Assembly (NCBI RefSeq): GCF_003116095.1
Contig: NZ_LGRA01000022.1
Coordinates: 202,771-266,770 of the forward strand
Origin: Azospirillum sp. TSO35-2
Lineage (GTDB): Bacteria > Pseudomonadota > Alphaproteobacteria > Azospirillales > Azospirillaceae
Length of the DNA stretch: 64,000 bases
Direction: 5' to 3'
The translations under genes and the position numbers were made by a program. Positions 1-7,857 of this stretch are shown one piece after another. The notes under the pieces are model-generated. The model searched no databases, was not told where the DNA came from, and was given only the letters and a program-made list of their open reading frames with translations. The first letter of the stretch is position 1, and each line of letters starts with the position of its first letter.

Positions 1-39
1 GCGCTGGGTTCGACCATGCTGACGGTCTTCAAGGGCTGA
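1..39 (+). CDS. C-terminal end of an upstream gene
   Basis: The first 13 codons of the window read in frame to a TGA at 37-39 and end in the residues TMLTVFKG. A strong hairpin follows at once, which supports a real gene end. Too little is visible to name the product. Confidence 0.5.
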   Translation, partial: ALGSTMLTVFKG

Positions 40-46
40 CACCATC

Positions 47-76
47 CCGCGGGACCGCCGCCAAGCGGTCCCGCGG
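47..76 (+). terminator. Hairpin after the upstream gene
   Basis: A perfect 12-base-pair stem (CCGCGGGACCGC pairing with GCGGTCCCGCGG) with a six-base loop starts eight bases after the TGA. There is only a weak T tract (TTCC), so it may be a terminator or a 3' stabilising hairpin. Confidence 0.5.
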
Positions 77-178
77 TTCCAACCGAACGTTCCTTGTCCG
101 CACACACGTCTTTCGTCCGCACATCAGCCGCAACAGACAGGCGCTGCCAAAGCGCCGATACCCCGAGGGAGATGGGAC

Positions 179-1087
179 ATGAAAGCGCAAGCCCACACCA
201 CCGCCATGGCGCGCCGGGTCATCCACCAGGACCCCAGCGAGGGCGCCGCGGCGATCATCAAGACCGCGATCATCGAGACCCCGCTGGTCAAGAACGACAA
301 CGCCAAGGCCGAGCGCGGCCAGGTGGTGCAGTCGCTCTGCCGCGCGCTGAACATCCTGACCATCCTGGGTGCGGCGGACAGCCCGATGACCCTGACCGAG
401 ATCGCCGAGGCCGCCAGCCTGTCGCCCTCCACCACCCATCGCCTGCTGACGACGCTGCAGTACGAGCGCTACGTCCGCTTCGACCAGAGCGTGCGCGGCT
501 GGGTGGTCGGCGTGCAGGCCTACATGACCGGCACCAATTTCCTGAAGACCCGCAATCTGGTCGACGTCGCCCGCCCGCGCATGCGCCGCCTGATGGAGGA
601 GAGCAGCGAGATCGTCAATCTGGCGGTCGAGGAGAACGGCGAGGCGCTGTATCTCGCCCGCGTCGGCGGTCCGCGCGCCGCCCAGGTCGCGGTGCCGCCG
701 GCCGACCGCACGCTGCTGCACTGCTCGGCGGTCGGCAAGGCGCTGCTCGCCGGCATGCCCGAGACCAAGGTGCAGGCCATCGTGACCCAGCGCGGCATGC
801 GCCAGTTCACCCGCAGCACCCTGTCGTCGCTGCCGGCGCTGCACCGCGACCTGACGCTGGTCCGCACCCGCGGCTACGCGTTGGACCAGGAGGAGCGGGT
901 GTCGGGGTTGCGCTGCGTCGCCGCGCCGATCTTCGACGAGAATTCCCGCGTGATGGGGGCCCTGTCGCTGTCCGGTTCCAGCCGGCGCATCGAGGACGCG
1001 CGGCTGCGCGCGCTGGGCGAGATGGTCAAGCGCGCCGCCGCGGCCGTGACCATGGAACTGGGCGGCCGGGTTCCGGTCGCCAACTGA
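179..1087 (+). CDS. IclR-family transcriptional regulator
   Basis: This 302-residue protein has the IclR layout: an N-terminal winged helix-turn-helix (about residues 48-110, including the stretch LTEIAEAASLSPSTTHRLL) followed by a ligand-binding domain (about 125-295, with HCSAVGKALLAG). IclR proteins bind a small metabolite and usually repress, sometimes activate, a nearby catabolic or transport operon. A purine-rich GAGGGAG about eight bases before the ATG supports the start. The roughly 45 residues before the winged helix are longer than in many family members. The hairpin upstream separates it from the preceding gene, so it probably has its own promoter. Its target is not evident; the upstream gene, cut off by the window edge, is the natural candidate. 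Confidence 0.9.
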   Translation: MKAQAHTTAMARRVIHQDPSEGAAAIIKTAIIETPLVKNDNAKAERGQVVQSLCRALNILTILGAADSPMTLTEIAEAASLSPSTTHRLLTTLQYERYVRFDQSVRGWVVGVQAYMTGTNFLKTRNLVDVARPRMRRLMEESSEIVNLAVEENGEALYLARVGGPRAAQVAVPPADRTLLHCSAVGKALLAGMPETKVQAIVTQRGMRQFTRSTLSSLPALHRDLTLVRTRGYALDQEERVSGLRCVAAPIFDENSRVMGALSLSGSSRRIEDARLRALGEMVKRAAAAVTMELGGRVPVAN

Positions 1088-1167
1088 TCCGGCTTTCCAT
1101 CCACGCACAATGAACGCCAAGAGCTGACGGGAGGTGCGCCCGTCGGTGTTTCCTCCCTGGCGCACTC

Positions 1168-1200
1168 GGGCCGCGTTCCCAACGGAATGCGGCCCTTTTT
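1168..1200 (+). terminator. Intrinsic terminator after the IclR gene
   Basis: A long stem (GGGCCGC continuing through GTTCC, with the loop CAAC) is followed directly by TTTTT. It lies 80 bases past the IclR stop and reads on the plus strand. Confidence 0.85.
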
Positions 1201-1256
1201 CATGGTCGTCGGACGGTTTCCGCGAGGTGGAAAAGCCGCGAATTTCCGGCGCGTTC

Positions 1257-1384
1257 TTGACGGATCGGTGCGATTGTCCGTCTTGGGAAAGGCGTTCCTT
1301 TCCCATCGGGCGGATGTGTTGTTTTGCATGTTCGCGCTTCTCTCGGAGACTGGCCGTGCTGATGACAGCACGGCCATTTTTTTT
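1257..1384 (+). ncRNA. Candidate small RNA between two terminators
   Basis: Between the IclR terminator and a second intrinsic terminator there is no usable open frame. There is a TTGACG element at 1257-1262 and a perfect 8-base-pair hairpin (GGGAAAGG, loop CGTT, CCTTTCCC) at 1285-1304. A terminator without a gene in front of it suggests a short untranslated transcript of about 100 nucleotides. No convincing -10 box was found, so the 5' end is a guess. The alternative is a fail-safe second terminator for the IclR transcript. Confidence 0.35.
1351..1384 (+). terminator. Strong intrinsic terminator
   Basis: A perfect 10-base-pair stem (TGGCCGTGCT pairing with AGCACGGCCA) with a six-base loop is followed by eight T residues. 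The T tract fixes it to the plus strand. Confidence 0.9.
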
Positions 1385-1493
1385 GATCTTTCCGCAGGGC
1401 GAAATCCGCTCCGCCGCCGCGTTGCCGCCCACGGTCCCGCCGCGACACAGTGCCCCTCCGTCAACGAAACGACAGGGCAGGGGGAGGTGCGGC

Positions 1494-2510
1494 ATGGGCG
1501 AATCCGGAACGATGATGGCGATCGGGGTGAGCCAACCCGGCAAGCCGGAGGTGCTGGTCCCGGTGCGCCGCCCGGTGCCGGAGCCGGCGGCCGGCGAGCT
1601 GCTGATCGCCGTGCAGGCCGCCGGGGTCAATCGGCCGGACGTGCTCCAGCGGCTCGGCAAGTACAACCCGCCGCCGGGCACCACCGACATCCCTGGCCTC
1701 GAGGTCGCCGGCACCGTCGCCGCGCTGGGCGAGGGCGTCCCCAACGGAGTGGGCGGTTGGAGCGTCGGCGATCCGGTCTGCGCCCTGCTGGCCGGCGGCG
1801 GCTATGCCGAATTCTGCGTGGTGCCGGCGGCGCAGGTCCTGCCGATCCCGGCCGGCCTGTCGATGGTCGAGGCGGCGGCGCTGCCCGAGACATTTTTCAC
1901 CGTCTGGTCGAACGTGTTCGAGCGCGGCGGCCTGCAGCCCGGCGAGGCGCTGCTGGTCCATGGCGGCACGTCCGGCATCGGCACCACGGCGATCCAGCTC
2001 GGCGCGGCCTTCGGCGCCCGCGTCTTCGCCACCGCCCGTGGCGCCGACAAGTGCCGCGCCTGCACCGATCTGGGGGCCGAGCGCGCCATCGACTACGACA
2101 ATGAGGACTTCGTCGCCGTGGTCAAGGACGCGACCGGCGGGGCCGGCGTGAATGTCGTGCTCGACATCGTCGGCGGCGACTATGTCGGCCGCAGCATCGA
2201 CGCGCTGGCGGTCGACGGGCGTTACGTCTGCATCGGCTTCGTCCGCGGGGCGACGGCGACCGTCAACTTCTTCCCGGTGATGACCAAGCGCCTGACGCTG
2301 ACCGGATCGACCCTGCGCGCCCGCCCGGTGTCCTACAAGGCGGCGATTGCCGGCCAGTTGCGCGCACGGGTCTGGCCGCTGATCGCCGCGGGCCGGGTCA
2401 AGCCGGTCGTCCACGACATCTTCCCGCTGGCGAACGCCGCCGACGCCCACCGCCTGATGGAAAGCAACCGCCACATCGGCAAGATCGTGCTGTCGGTCGG
2501 CGGGGAGTAA
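1494..2510 (+). CDS. NAD(P)H quinone oxidoreductase, PIG3-like
   Basis: This 338-residue protein is a medium-chain dehydrogenase/reductase of the zinc-free quinone oxidoreductase group. It has an N-terminal GroES-like fold with GVNRPDVLQRLGKYNPPPG, typical of the PIG3 subfamily, and a Rossmann NAD(P)-binding motif GGTSGIG at about residues 157-163. The family reduces quinones or other unsaturated carbonyls with NADPH in the cytoplasm. The open frame extends far upstream, but GGGGAGG seven bases before the ATG at 1494 and the domain boundary fix this start. It stands alone between a terminator and a convergent gene whose end is only 10 bases away. Confidence 0.88.
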   Translation: MGESGTMMAIGVSQPGKPEVLVPVRRPVPEPAAGELLIAVQAAGVNRPDVLQRLGKYNPPPGTTDIPGLEVAGTVAALGEGVPNGVGGWSVGDPVCALLAGGGYAEFCVVPAAQVLPIPAGLSMVEAAALPETFFTVWSNVFERGGLQPGEALLVHGGTSGIGTTAIQLGAAFGARVFATARGADKCRACTDLGAERAIDYDNEDFVAVVKDATGGAGVNVVLDIVGGDYVGRSIDALAVDGRYVCIGFVRGATATVNFFPVMTKRLTLTGSTLRARPVSYKAAIAGQLRARVWPLIAAGRVKPVVHDIFPLANAADAHRLMESNRHIGKIVLSVGGE

Positions 2511-2520
2511 CCCCCCGACC

Positions 2521-3945
2521 TCAGTCGAGCATCGGCAGCCCGGTTTCGATCCGGACCAGCGCCGCCAGCAGCGGCGCGCCGATGTCGCGGCGGACGAAGT
2601 TGCTGGCCTTCTCCGCCGCGTTGATCGCCTGCTGGAAGGTCCGGCGCCAGCGGTCGTCGTTGTAGAAGGATTTTTCCGCCTTGGCCTTCTGGGCCAGCAG
2701 GCCGGGCCGGCGGCCGGCGGCCTCGTCGACCAGCTTGTTCAGGCGGTTCATCAGGTCGTTGCCGGCGGCCGGTTCGCCGCGCTTCACCGCCGCCTCGATC
2801 AGGTCGGCGTAGGCCTCGCCGCGGGTGTCGATGTCGGCGGTCTGCGCCGCATACTCCACCGCCAGCGCCATGTCGCCGCGCTTGCCCAGCCGCCCGAGCA
2901 CCGCCGGCACCGTCCAGGGATTCTCGTCCTGCACCGTGCTGAGCAGCCCCAGCGCCAGCTTGGCGTCGCCGAGGTCGGCCGCCGCCACCGCCAGTTCCGG
3001 CGGGCAGCACTCGCCCTTGGTTTCCTTGAACTTGGAGAACTGGGTCTCGACCGTGTTCAGGAACAGGGTGCGGGCCTGCGCCTCCTTGCCGGCGCGCAGC
3101 AGCGTCTGGGCGACCAGCCCCAGCTCCCACGCGCAGTTGTGGCTGGCGGCGTAGCTCTTGGCCTCGTCGGCCAGTGCGTTGGTCAGGCCGCTGTCGCCGC
3201 GCCACGCCGCCGCCTTGGCGATGTCGGCGAGGTTGTAGATGCGGGTGGAGCAGTCGTTGATCTGCCGGGTGATGTCGAGCGCCAGCGGCGACTGGCCCAT
3301 CAGCGCCAGGGCGCGGGCGACGAACAGGTCCTGGCCCGAGCTGTCGGCGACGCCGCCACGCCGCACGGCGCTGACGAAGGGCGCCACGATCTCCTTGGCG
3401 CGGCCGGGATCGCCCAGCTGCTGGTAGGCGACGGCCAGCGACAGCCAGTCCCAGCGCGCCGCCGAGATCGGCGTTTCCACCGGCGGCAGCATCTCGCCGA
3501 TGCGGTGGAGGAAGCACAGGCTGCTCAGCGGCTCGTTGCAGACCAGCGCGCGGATGCGCGAGCGGAATTCGTAGAAGTCGAAGTCGCCGACGAACTGGTT
3601 GGTGACGAGTTGCACCGCCAGCGGGCTGTCGGGGTACTTGGTCACGATCTCGTTGAACAGCTTGTCGGCCTCTTTCAGCAGGCGCGACTCCTCGGCGACG
3701 TCATAGGTGCCGTCGGCCTGCCGGATCAGTTGCAGCGCCTGCACGAACATGCGGTTGGCCGGGCCCGGCGTGCCGGCGGGCGCGTCGTTGCCCCCGGCAT
3801 CCGCCCCGCCGGCGGCCTGCGCCATGGCGGGGCCGGCCGCGGACGCCACCCCCAACGTCGCCCCCGACGCCGCGGACAGCAACAGGGCGGCGGCGACGGC
3901 GGCGGTGCGGACGAGCGCGAACGCGCGGGCAAGGGCGGAGGCCAT
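2521..3945 (-). CDS. Exported helical-repeat (TPR-like) protein of unknown function
   Basis: The product is 474 residues with a signal peptide (RTAAVAAALLLSAASGATLG, cleaved probably after an alanine-rich stretch near residue 42). The mature part is almost entirely paired alpha helices with the spacing of tetratricopeptide-like repeats, for example KLFNEIVTKYPDSPLA near the N terminus and several A-rich helix pairs later. Conserved-looking cysteines (NEPLSSLC, DCSTR, HNCAWE, GECCPPEL) would be in the oxidising periplasm. No enzymatic motif is visible. The BON lipoprotein gene is 12 bases upstream on the same strand, so the two are probably one transcript with an envelope role. I do not recognise a named family. 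Confidence 0.8.
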   Translation of the reverse strand: MASALARAFALVRTAAVAAALLLSAASGATLGVASAAGPAMAQAAGGADAGGNDAPAGTPGPANRMFVQALQLIRQADGTYDVAEESRLLKEADKLFNEIVTKYPDSPLAVQLVTNQFVGDFDFYEFRSRIRALVCNEPLSSLCFLHRIGEMLPPVETPISAARWDWLSLAVAYQQLGDPGRAKEIVAPFVSAVRRGGVADSSGQDLFVARALALMGQSPLALDITRQINDCSTRIYNLADIAKAAAWRGDSGLTNALADEAKSYAASHNCAWELGLVAQTLLRAGKEAQARTLFLNTVETQFSKFKETKGECCPPELAVAAADLGDAKLALGLLSTVQDENPWTVPAVLGRLGKRGDMALAVEYAAQTADIDTRGEAYADLIEAAVKRGEPAAGNDLMNRLNKLVDEAAGRRPGLLAQKAKAEKSFYNDDRWRRTFQQAINAAEKASNFVRRDIGAPLLAALVRIETGLPMLD

Positions 3946-3957
3946 GGCGGTTAGGTT

Positions 3958-4557
3958 TCAACCCTGGAGGCTGGAGAGCAGGCGGACATAGCTGACGACG
4001 CGTTGAACGTTGGCGACCGAACGGGCGTGCCGGACCACCCGGTCCAGCTCGTCCTGCGAGGCGGCGACACCCATCAGATAGACAACGCCATCGACGGTAT
4101 CGATGCTGTAGTTTTGGCTATGAATATCCGCATCGAACGTGATGGCGCTGCGGATCTGGGTTGAAATCCAGGTGTCGCGCGCGCTGTCGACGATGCTGGA
4201 ATTGTTGTCGACCTGGATCTCGTTGATGACTTCCTTGACGCCCTTGGCCTGCCAGGCGAGCCGCACCGCGTCCAGGCGCATCTGCGCGTCCGCGGCGTGC
4301 CCGGTCAGCAGGACCCGGCCCTGGTCGACCGTCAAACCGATGCGGTTGGCGAGGTCGAACGACTGCTGCATCCACAGGTAGTTGATGCGCGTCCGGATTT
4401 CGGTGTCGCTGACGAACCCGCCGAAGCCGCGTTCCTGGGTGGCGACGACGGCGGCCCCACCGGCGCCGCCGAGCACCAGCGGCGCACAGCCGGCCTGGGT
4501 CAGCCCCGCCGCGCAGGCAAGGCCAAGCAACGCCCAAAGGCGGCTCAAACCCGTCAC
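3958..4557 (-). CDS. BON-domain outer-membrane lipoprotein
   Basis: The 199-residue product has a lipoprotein-type signal (LLGLACAAGLTQAGC, with Cys as the likely lipidated residue) and two BON domains, roughly residues 50-115 and 125-195. The second contains DTVDGVVYLMGVAASQDEL. BON domains bind phospholipid or stabilise the envelope, as in OsmY and the DolP/YraP lipoproteins. The open frame runs further upstream, but the GTG at 4557 is preceded by AGGAGG at ideal distance and gives a proper signal peptide, so I chose it. The -3 position of the lipobox is Gln, which is unusual. It is followed by the exported TPR-like gene in the same orientation. Confidence 0.85.
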   Translation of the reverse strand: MTGLSRLWALLGLACAAGLTQAGCAPLVLGGAGGAAVVATQERGFGGFVSDTEIRTRINYLWMQQSFDLANRIGLTVDQGRVLLTGHAADAQMRLDAVRLAWQAKGVKEVINEIQVDNNSSIVDSARDTWISTQIRSAITFDADIHSQNYSIDTVDGVVYLMGVAASQDELDRVVRHARSVANVQRVVSYVRLLSSLQG

Positions 4558-4777
4558 AGCGTGCCTCCTCTTGCCGGTGTGCGAAGCGCCGGGCGGACAC
4601 GGCGCGCGGCCGGAAAAAGTCACGGCGGAACGGAGTTTGCAACGGGGAATTTCGGAGGCTTCGCCAGTCATCGTCACTTTGTCCCGTAGTGATGCACGGA
4701 TGTTGCAGTTGCTGCGCCTGCGAAGGAAGCCGGCGCAGCGACAACCGCGGTCGGATTCTGGCAGTCTCAGGGCGAAA

Positions 4778-5605
4778 TCAGGCGAAAGCTGGGCTGGAGA
4801 GCACCGACGCGATTTCGCGCGCCAGGACGCGGGCGACCACCCGGCGGGCGGTGGGATCGCGCAGGATCTCCTCGTCCTTCGGGTTGGACAGGAAGCCGGT
4901 TTCGACCAGCACCGACGGCACGTCGGGCGCCTTCAGCACCGCGAAATTGGCCGAGCGCATCGGGTTGTCGAGCAGGTGCAGCTCCCGCCCGGCGCCCTCG
5001 ACCAGCAGCTGCCGCGCCGCCAGCGAGGCGTTGCGGGTGTGGCGGGCGGTCAGGTCCAGCAGGATGTCCTTGACGATCCGCCCGCCGCCGACCGCCCCGG
5101 CCTTGCCGAATCGGTCGGCCTGGTTCTCCTGCTGGGCAAGGCGCGAGGCGAAGGCGTCCGACGCCTTGTCGGACAGGATGTAGGCCGACAGGCCGCGGGC
5201 GTCGGCGTTGGGGGCGCTGTCGGCGTGGATCGACACCAGCAGGTCGGCCCCGGCCTTGCGGGTCAGTTGCACCCGCTCGTCGAGTGTCAGGAAACGGTCG
5301 TCGCGCCGGGTCAGCGTCGCGGTCACGCCGTGGCGTTCGGCCAGCGAGCGGGCGACGCCGCGGGCGATGTCGAGCGTCACCTCCTTCTCGAAGGTGCCGC
5401 GGGTGCCGATGGCGCCGGGATCGTTGCCGCCGTGGCCGGGGTCGAGCATCACCACGCGCGGCCGCGCGCGGGGCGTCCCCGGCGGCTTGCGCTCCGGCTG
5501 GCGCGCCGCCGCCGCGGCCGGATGGGCCAGCGCCAGCCCGGCCGTCCCCATCCCGCTCATCCAAAGCGTGCTCAGCCCAAGCCGAAGCAGCTGTCGTCGC
5601 TCCAT
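4778..5605 (-). CDS. N-acetylmuramoyl-L-alanine amidase (AmiC type)
   Basis: The product is a zinc amidase of the Amidase_3 family that cleaves the bond between N-acetylmuramic acid and L-alanine in peptidoglycan, helping to separate daughter cells. The catalytic domain fills most of the 275 residues: VVMLDPGHGGNDPGAIG supplies the first zinc ligand and the SIHAD motif another, with PSVLVETGFLSNPKDEE carrying the catalytic glutamate. The N terminus (MERRQLLRLGLSTLW) looks like a twin-arginine signal. There is no AMIN domain, so it is a short form. A TTG start 39 bases further upstream is possible, but neither start has a good Shine-Dalgarno. The 220 bases up to the BON gene hold no gene. Confidence 0.9.
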   Translation of the reverse strand: MERRQLLRLGLSTLWMSGMGTAGLALAHPAAAAARQPERKPPGTPRARPRVVMLDPGHGGNDPGAIGTRGTFEKEVTLDIARGVARSLAERHGVTATLTRRDDRFLTLDERVQLTRKAGADLLVSIHADSAPNADARGLSAYILSDKASDAFASRLAQQENQADRFGKAGAVGGGRIVKDILLDLTARHTRNASLAARQLLVEGAGRELHLLDNPMRSANFAVLKAPDVPSVLVETGFLSNPKDEEILRDPTARRVVARVLAREIASVLSSPAFA

Positions 5606-5825
5606 GGTCGAAAAACACCGTGCCGCTTGAGGAGGGGTCGTCAAGTGCGGAGCGATCCGAACACCGGGTCGCGCCGCCCGTTGGTCTTACCCTGACTCGT
5701 TAACCAATGCGTGCGCGAAAAAGTATTGTCAAGGTCGGGCAGGTTACCATTCCTGAATATTTGTGAGAGCTTCGACACACGGGCAGACTTGACGATCCGA
5801 GGATTCGACAGACGTCATTGGTTGC

Positions 5826-5861
5826 TTGAAGACGGATTGGAAAAGCGCTAAAATTTTAGCG
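5826..5861 (+). promoter_or_regulatory. Sigma-70 type promoter with -10 box inside a 16-bp palindrome
   Basis: TTGAAG (5826-5831), a 17-base spacer and TAAAAT (5849-5854) form a good housekeeping promoter. The -10 box lies inside the perfect palindrome CGCTAAAATTTTAGCG (5846-5861). A dimeric protein bound there would block RNA polymerase. Transcription would start near 5861, followed by GGGAGG and the ATG at 5881. Confidence 0.65.
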
Positions 5862-5880
5862 ATCAGCTCGGGAGGTGTCG

Positions 5881-6048
5881 ATGTTGAGGAAAGCCTTGTT
5901 CAACATCATCCGGCAAGAGCAGCGCGAGGTCGAGGACGAGCTTGAGCGCGAGGAACAGCGCCCGGCGCCCGACGTCCGCCGTCTCGTGGGTCTGCGGCAG
6001 GAGGCGACCAGCCTGCGCCGCGAGCTGGAGCATTTCAACGACGTCTGA
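5881..6048 (+). CDS. Small charged coiled-coil protein, 55 residues
   Basis: This short gene is supported by its context more than by family. There is a good promoter, GGGAGG five bases before the ATG, and an intrinsic terminator 175 bases after the stop. The product (MLRKALFNIIRQEQREVEDE at its start) is highly charged, with two heptad-like helices separated by RPAPDVRR, and has no membrane segment or signal peptide. It looks like a small dimerising helical protein. I do not recognise it. Possible roles include a regulatory or scaffold peptide; autoregulation through the palindrome over its -10 box is conceivable but not shown. Confidence 0.6.
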   Translation: MLRKALFNIIRQEQREVEDELEREEQRPAPDVRRLVGLRQEATSLRRELEHFNDV

Positions 6049-6222
6049 CGCCGGCCCCCCGTTGAAGACGCTCCGGTGACGATGCTCCATTGAGGACGCT
6101 CTGCCCCAACATGACCAACCGGCGCCGGACATAACGGCGACGCCGGCCCGGGTTACGCCGCTCCGCACGTCCCCCTGTACGCTCCCCCTGGGCGCGGTCG
6201 GCCGGCGTTCCCTTCTTTTCCG

Positions 6223-6261
6223 CCCCTTCTCCGCCAGACCGCGGGGGAGGGGTTTGTTTTT
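6223..6261 (+). terminator. Intrinsic terminator
   Basis: A 12-base-pair stem (CCCCTTCTCCGC with GCGGGGGAGGGG, including a few G-T pairs) is followed by TTTGTTTTT. It would end the transcript of the 55-residue gene just before the convergent gene at 6272. Confidence 0.75.
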
Positions 6262-6271
6262 CCGGAGGACG

Positions 6272-6658
6272 CTACCCCAGCTTGGCGTAGCCGCGCTCGA
6301 TCACCCGCTCCGCCGCTTCGTAGACCGCCAGCATCTCTTCGTAGGCGGTGCGCAGGCGGGCGAGGTCGGCGACCGCGCCGGGGTCGGGGTGCCGCGCCTC
6401 CGAGGTCTTCAGGCCGGCGCGGATGTAGTCGGCGCGCAACTCCGCCACCCGGACCGCCATGCGCAGGAAGGAATCCCGGTTCAGGTTCGGCAGCTCGCGC
6501 CCGATGACCTCGCAATTGGCCTCCAGGATCGCGGCGTCCATGTTTTCCAGGAAATGGCGGATGCGCTGGCTGCGGCTGCTGTCGGCGGCGTCGGCCGTCA
6601 GCAGCTTGTCGACCTTGCCCTTGGTGTATTCGCCGATGATCTTGCCGCCGGATGTCAT
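6272..6658 (-). CDS. Conserved-looking helical protein of unknown function
   Basis: The product has 128 residues, starts MTSGGKIIGEYTKGKVDKLL and is predicted mostly helical and soluble. Features are a charged central segment (IRHFLENMDAAILEANCEVI) and a C-terminal helix rich in Ala and Glu (YEEMLAVYEAAERVIERGYA). There is no signal peptide or known catalytic motif. The open frame continues upstream, but the ATG at 6658 is preceded by a GGCGGG-like ribosome site and begins the part with plausible codon use. It is divergent from purU, with about 200 bases between them. I do not assign a function. Confidence 0.65.
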   Translation of the reverse strand: MTSGGKIIGEYTKGKVDKLLTADAADSSRSQRIRHFLENMDAAILEANCEVIGRELPNLNRDSFLRMAVRVAELRADYIRAGLKTSEARHPDPGAVADLARLRTAYEEMLAVYEAAERVIERGYAKLG

Positions 6659-6865
6659 GGGGTGACCCGCCTCGCCTGAGTGATGGCGCCGATTGTCGCA
6701 CCGTCGGCGGGCGGAGGCCAGAGCGCCGTGCCGCCACCCCGCCGGGGCATCCACAGGCTCCGATGCCCCGACCTCAGCCCTGCTCATGAAGCAAGTGCAA
6801 CAGAGCGGTGTTCGTGATAGGGAAGCCCTCCTTCTGTTCCCAATGCACGCCACGGTGGATGCGCG

Positions 6866-7732
6866 ATGTCTGAGACCGGCTCCGACTATATCCTGACCAT
6901 TTCCTGCCCCGACACGGTCGGCATCGTCTTCGCGGTGTCCGGTTTCCTGGCGGAGCGGAGCTGCAACATCATCGACAGCGCCCAGTTCGGCGACCGCATC
7001 TCGGGCCTGTTCTTCCTGCGCATCAACTTCTCCACCGGCCCCGGCGGCCCGTCCCAGCCGGTGCTGGAGGCCGACTTCGCCGCCCAGGTGGCGGACCGGT
7101 TCGCCATGACCTGGAAGCTGCACGACACCCGCCGCCGGCCGCGCGTGCTGATCATGGTGTCGAAGTTCGGCCACTGCCTGAACGACCTGCTGTACCGCTA
7201 CCGCACCGGCTACCTGCCGATCGAGATCCCGGCCATCGTCTCCAACCACCGCGATTTCTACCAGCTGGCGGCGTGGCACAACATCCCGTTCCACCACATC
7301 CCGGTGACGCCCGACAACAAGGCGCAGCAGGAACAGCGCCTGCTGGACATCGTCAACGACGAGAAGATCGACCTGGTGGTGCTCGCCCGCTACATGCAGG
7401 TGCTGTCCGGCGCGCTGTGCGAGCGGATGGCCGGCCGGGTCATCAACATCCACCACAGCTTCCTGCCCAGCTTCAAGGGCGCCAAGCCCTACCACCAGGC
7501 GCACGCGCGCGGGGTGAAGCTGATCGGCGCCACCGCGCACTACGTCACCTCCAACCTCGACGAAGGCCCGATCATCGAGCAGGAGGCCGAGCGCGTCGAC
7601 CACACGATGACGCCCGACGACCTGGTGGCCATCGGGCGTGACATCGAGAACATCGTGCTGGCCCGCGCCGTCCGTTACCACGTCGAACACCGCGTGCTGC
7701 TGAACGGCAGCAAGACGGTGGTCTTCCGCTAG
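6866..7732 (+). CDS. purU: Formyltetrahydrofolate deformylase
   Basis: PurU hydrolyses 10-formyltetrahydrofolate to formate and tetrahydrofolate, balancing one-carbon pools for purine and methionine synthesis. The 288 residues show the standard order: an ACT-like regulatory domain (about residues 8-85, starting TISCPDTVGIVFAVSGFLAE) and a formyltransferase-type catalytic domain (about 90-285). The catalytic segment INIHHSFLPSFKGAKPYHQA and the downstream SNLDEGPIIEQ supply the Asn, His and Asp expected for the hydrolase. Length matches the family. No riboswitch-like leader was recognised upstream. A long hairpin lies between its stop and the convergent phyR. Confidence 0.95.
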   Translation: MSETGSDYILTISCPDTVGIVFAVSGFLAERSCNIIDSAQFGDRISGLFFLRINFSTGPGGPSQPVLEADFAAQVADRFAMTWKLHDTRRRPRVLIMVSKFGHCLNDLLYRYRTGYLPIEIPAIVSNHRDFYQLAAWHNIPFHHIPVTPDNKAQQEQRLLDIVNDEKIDLVVLARYMQVLSGALCERMAGRVINIHHSFLPSFKGAKPYHQAHARGVKLIGATAHYVTSNLDEGPIIEQEAERVDHTMTPDDLVAIGRDIENIVLARAVRYHVEHRVLLNGSKTVVFR

Positions 7733-7792
7733 AGTGCGATCGGTTCAAGCGGAAACGCCTGGGCCGTGAATCACGCGGGAAATCAAAGAGCT

Positions 7793-7832
7793 GGAGTCTG
7801 TCAGATGCGTCAGCAGGCATCTGGCAGACTCC
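7793..7832. repeat. Long perfect hairpin between convergent genes
   Basis: GGAGTCTGTCAGATGC pairs over all 16 bases (one G-T) with GCATCTGGCAGACTCC around an eight-base loop. It sits between purU and phyR, which converge. There is no T tract, so it may be a bidirectional terminator, a repeat-type palindrome or an RNA stabiliser. Confidence 0.6.
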
Positions 7833-7857
7833 AAGCAGGCGCGCGCCGCCCGCCCCC

